This document shows, one piece after another, positions 6,902-10,647 of a stretch of 10,647 bases of DNA (position 1 is the first letter of the stretch; each line of letters opens with the position of its first letter). Under the pieces are notes generated by a model. That model was not told where the DNA came from and did not search any database. It saw nothing but the letters and a program-made list of their open reading frames with translations. The position numbers were made by a program, and so were the translations under genes. Origin of the DNA: Pseudomonadota bacterium (GTDB lineage Bacteria; Myxococcota_A; Polyangia; Polyangiales; Ga0077539). Location of the stretch: assembly GCA_023428035.1 (NCBI GenBank), contig JAEYZO010000571.1, positions 1 to 10,647 of the forward strand. Reading direction: 5' to 3'.

Positions 6902-7231
6902 ATGCCGCGAAGGACGCAGCACGACAGCGACTCGGGGACCGTCGTCGAGACGCGCGCCGAGAAGAAGATCGCCCGACCGAAGATGTACCGGGTGCTACTC
7001 CACAACGACCACTACACGACCCGCGAGTTCGTCGTCGCGGTGCTGATCGAGGTGTTCAACCGGTCGGAGACAGACGCCGTGCAGATCATGATGCACGTAC
7101 ATAAGAACGGTATCGGCGTCGCGGGCGTCTACACCCACGACGTCGCGCAGACCAAGATCGACAAGGTCCACAGGCTGGCGCGGGAGAACGAGTACCCGCT
7201 GCTGCTCACGATGGAGCCGGAGGACGACTGA
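6902..7231 (+). CDS. clpS: ClpS, adaptor for ClpAP proteolysis of N-degron substrates
   Basis: The product is 109 residues (E. coli 106). ClpS binds bulky hydrophobic N-terminal residues and hands the protein to ClpA. Residues 1-27 are the flexible, charged tail; the core runs from MYRVLLHNDHYTTREFVV (28-45) to EYPLLLTMEPEDD. Asn35 and Asp36 and His67, matching Asn34, Asp35 and His66 of E. coli, form the pocket that holds the N-terminal amine. Arg41 stands where the E. coli gatekeeper Met40 lies, as in the ClpS2 type of alphaproteobacteria. Asp80 and Lys85 match the ClpA-contact residues Glu79 and Lys84. The ATG is preceded by GGAG at 6886-6889, a 12-base spacing, inside the end of the acyltransferase gene. 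clpA follows after 7 bases. Codons 66, 67 and 70 (GTA, CAT, GGT) end in A or T, unusual here. Confidence 0.96.
   Translation: MPRRTQHDSDSGTVVETRAEKKIARPKMYRVLLHNDHYTTREFVVAVLIEVFNRSETDAVQIMMHVHKNGIGVAGVYTHDVAQTKIDKVHRLARENEYPLLLTMEPEDD
7219..7224 (+). promoter_or_regulatory. Shine-Dalgarno-like site for clpA inside the end of clpS
   Basis: GGAGGA is a near-perfect Shine-Dalgarno but lies 14 bases before the clpA ATG, longer than usual, and within the last clpS codons (Pro-Glu-Asp-Asp). A weaker GAG at 7230-7232 overlaps the clpS stop with 6-base spacing. Ribosomes ending clpS would probably restart on clpA. Confidence 0.4.
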
Positions 7232-7238
7232 GACCGCC

Positions 7239-9521
<2,283 letters not shown>

Positions 9522-9531
9522 CCCGACCGTG

Positions 9532-9562
9532 CTTTGCCTCCCTCTCCTCGGGGGAGGCGAAG
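9532..9562 (+). terminator. Strong hairpin after clpA, terminator or processing signal
   Basis: CTTTGCCTCCC (9532-9542) pairs with GGGAGGCGAAG (9552-9562), 11 pairs of which one is a G-U wobble in RNA. Two further inner pairs are possible, leaving a 5-base loop. It begins 10 bases after the clpA stop and ends 16 bases before the next ATG. No T-run follows, so it is not a textbook intrinsic terminator; it could reduce read-through or protect the 3' end of the clp mRNA. Confidence 0.5.
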
Positions 9563-9578
9563 TATCCTCGCGGCCCCC

Positions 9579-10364
9579 ATGGCCCGGCCGCTGATCCCCC
9601 TCGCGCTCGCCGCTTCCGTGTCGCTGGCCCTGGGCTGCGGCGCGGTGTTCCCGCGGTACACCACGGCGACCCGCCGCCCGCCCGACGGGATGCGCGAGTC
9701 GGGGGCCCTCACCCCGCCCCCCGACGACGTCCGCTACGTCTCGGTGGTCTCCGCCGAGCTGCCGCCGAGCCGCACCGACGGCCGCACCTGGGACTCCGAC
9801 GGCGCCCCCGACCTCTACGTGGTCATCACACGCGACGGGAGCGAGGTCTACCGCAGCCCCGTCGTGAGCGACTCCCTGCGACCCACGTGGTCCAACGCTG
9901 GCGAGAACCTCCGCACCCCCGCGGGGGCCCGGTGGCGCGTCGAGCTGTGGGACGAAGACGGCGTCGTCGATGACCCCGTGGGCTCGCAGGAGTTCGTGGG
10001 CGTGCCCTCCTCCGCGCTCGACGGCGGCGAGTGGGTGGTGCGCCTGCCCCGCAACGCCGTGGTGCGCCTGCGCGCGGCGCCGCCGGAGCCCCGCGTGGGC
10101 ATGGGCGTCACCTACGAGGTCCACGAGGACTACCTCGGGGTGATCTCCGTGGTGCCGGGCTCCCCCGGCGCGCAGGCGGGGCTCGCCGAGGGCGACCGGG
10201 TGGTCTCCGTCGACGGTCACTCCGTGCAGTCGCTGGGCGAGCTCGGCGCTCGCCGGGCGATGGACCGCGCGTCGATGCGCGAGGTGACCCTGTGGTACCG
10301 CCGCGGCGAGGCGGCCCCGCGGGAGGCCCGCGTGCAGCCCGGGGCGGTCTACCCCGCGTCGTGA
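9579..10364 (+). CDS. Predicted lipoprotein with C2-like and PDZ domains
   Basis: The product is 261 residues. A signal peptide (2-19) ends in the lipobox ALGC, with Cys20 the expected lipid site. A short Pro-rich linker leads to a C2-like domain (about 50-165). Its marks are the acidic loop WDSDGAPDLYVV (71-82), the segment SDSLRPTWSNAGEN (97-110), the usual C2 turn where binding partners diverge from a core strand, and VELWDEDGVVDDPVGS (121-136). Asp72, 74, 78, 125, 127, 131 and 132 could bind calcium. A PDZ domain follows (about 173-242): GVISVVPGSPGAQAGLAEGDRVVSVDGHSV. There is no protease domain or catalytic serine motif. It should sit in the envelope and bind other proteins, perhaps in a calcium-dependent way; the partners are unknown. 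The ATG is chosen because it starts the signal peptide; a TTG 45 bases upstream lies in the hairpin after clpA. Confidence 0.8.
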   Translation: MARPLIPLALAASVSLALGCGAVFPRYTTATRRPPDGMRESGALTPPPDDVRYVSVVSAELPPSRTDGRTWDSDGAPDLYVVITRDGSEVYRSPVVSDSLRPTWSNAGENLRTPAGARWRVELWDEDGVVDDPVGSQEFVGVPSSALDGGEWVVRLPRNAVVRLRAAPPEPRVGMGVTYEVHEDYLGVISVVPGSPGAQAGLAEGDRVVSVDGHSVQSLGELGARRAMDRASMREVTLWYRRGEAAPREARVQPGAVYPAS

Positions 10365-10416
10365 CGGCGCGTCGACGCCCGACATCAGTCTCGTGAATCG
10401 TGGAGCGCGTTGAAGG

Positions 10417-10647
10417 ATGAGAGCGAAGTTCAGTGCGGCGGTCGTGGGGTGCCTGGCGTTCGCGCCGGGGCTGGCGGCGGCGCAGACCGTGGGCGTCGAC
10501 ACCTCCGTCGACGCGCAGACCCTCTGGCCCGCGGGCGGCCCCACGGAGCACCTCGCCCTGCGGAACACCACGGTGTCGCCGAGCGGCGGCGTGGGCTTCT
10601 CGCTCTTCGCCCACTTCATGCGCCAGCCCCTGGTGCTCACCCCCACC
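10417..10647 (+). CDS. Exported, probably outer-membrane protein, N-terminal part only
   Basis: 77 codons are visible and the frame is open to the right edge. Residues 1-22 are a clear Sec signal peptide: Arg2 and Lys4, a hydrophobic run, and cleavage likely after AAA, before QTVGVD. The mature start (VDTSVDAQTLWPAGGPTEHLALRNT, then GGVGFSLFAHFMRQPLVL) resembles the N-terminus of myxobacterial outer-membrane proteins that continue into a barrel and often thrombospondin type 3 repeats or an OmpA domain; this is a resemblance only, as those regions lie outside the window. The start is firm: a TGA ends the frame 3 bases before AGG-ATG, and GGAG at 10402-10405 lies 11 bases upstream. The 52-base gap after the C2-PDZ lipoprotein gene shows no clear terminator or promoter, so the two genes may share a transcript. 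Confidence 0.75.
   Translation, partial: MRAKFSAAVVGCLAFAPGLAAAQTVGVDTSVDAQTLWPAGGPTEHLALRNTTVSPSGGVGFSLFAHFMRQPLVLTPT

Noticed and set aside
10370..10395. Palindromic CGTCGACG downstream of the C2-PDZ lipoprotein gene as a terminator
   Set aside because: Only a 4-pair outer stem can form around it and no T-run follows; an 8-base palindrome of this composition is common in GC-rich DNA.

Overview
The window is very GC-rich (roughly 70% or more by eye), with almost every third codon position G or C. It is densely packed with housekeeping genes and predicted lipoproteins. Gene content and protein style (SirB1-type protein, proline-rich lipoproteins, a clpS-clpA pair behind a FemAB-like acyltransferase, and a leucyl-tRNA synthetase with an insert before KMSK) suggest a deltaproteobacterial or Myxococcota chromosome, perhaps the Polyangia side. 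This is a judgement from protein resemblance; there is no rRNA in the window to confirm it. I see no phage, transposon, CRISPR, tRNA or rRNA. No gene-free stretch exceeds about 100 bases.

Left part (1-2198, minus strand). Reading leftward, a small lipoprotein of unknown function overlaps by 4 bases (GTGA) a SirB1-type transglutaminase-like/TPR protein. About 100 bases further on lies a DUF362 protein that runs off the left edge. Lipoprotein and SirB1 gene look translationally coupled; the DUF362 gene may or may not share their transcript.

Centre (2287-5626). leuS (leucyl-tRNA synthetase) reads rightward from a short divergent promoter region of 88 bases. Its last 14 bases overlap, tail to tail, the end of a minus-strand crotonase-superfamily gene that lacks both glutamates of classical enoyl-CoA hydratase.

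Right part (5717-10647, plus strand). A FemAB/GNAT-like N-acyltransferase (PF04339/COG3146 type) is followed after 9 bases by clpS, and clpS after 7 bases by clpA; this looks like one operon. ClpS presents proteins with destabilising N-terminal residues to the ClpA unfoldase, which feeds ClpP (not in the window). A hairpin follows clpA, then a lipoprotein with a C2-like and a PDZ domain, then the start of an exported, probably outer-membrane protein cut by the right edge.

Most interesting points: the acyltransferase-clpS-clpA arrangement, which could place an N-terminus-modifying enzyme next to the machinery that reads N-termini (hypothesis only); the arginine at the gatekeeper position of the ClpS pocket; and the C2+PDZ lipoprotein. 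Nothing here proves a wholly new system; most of the window is ordinary chromosomal housekeeping DNA.
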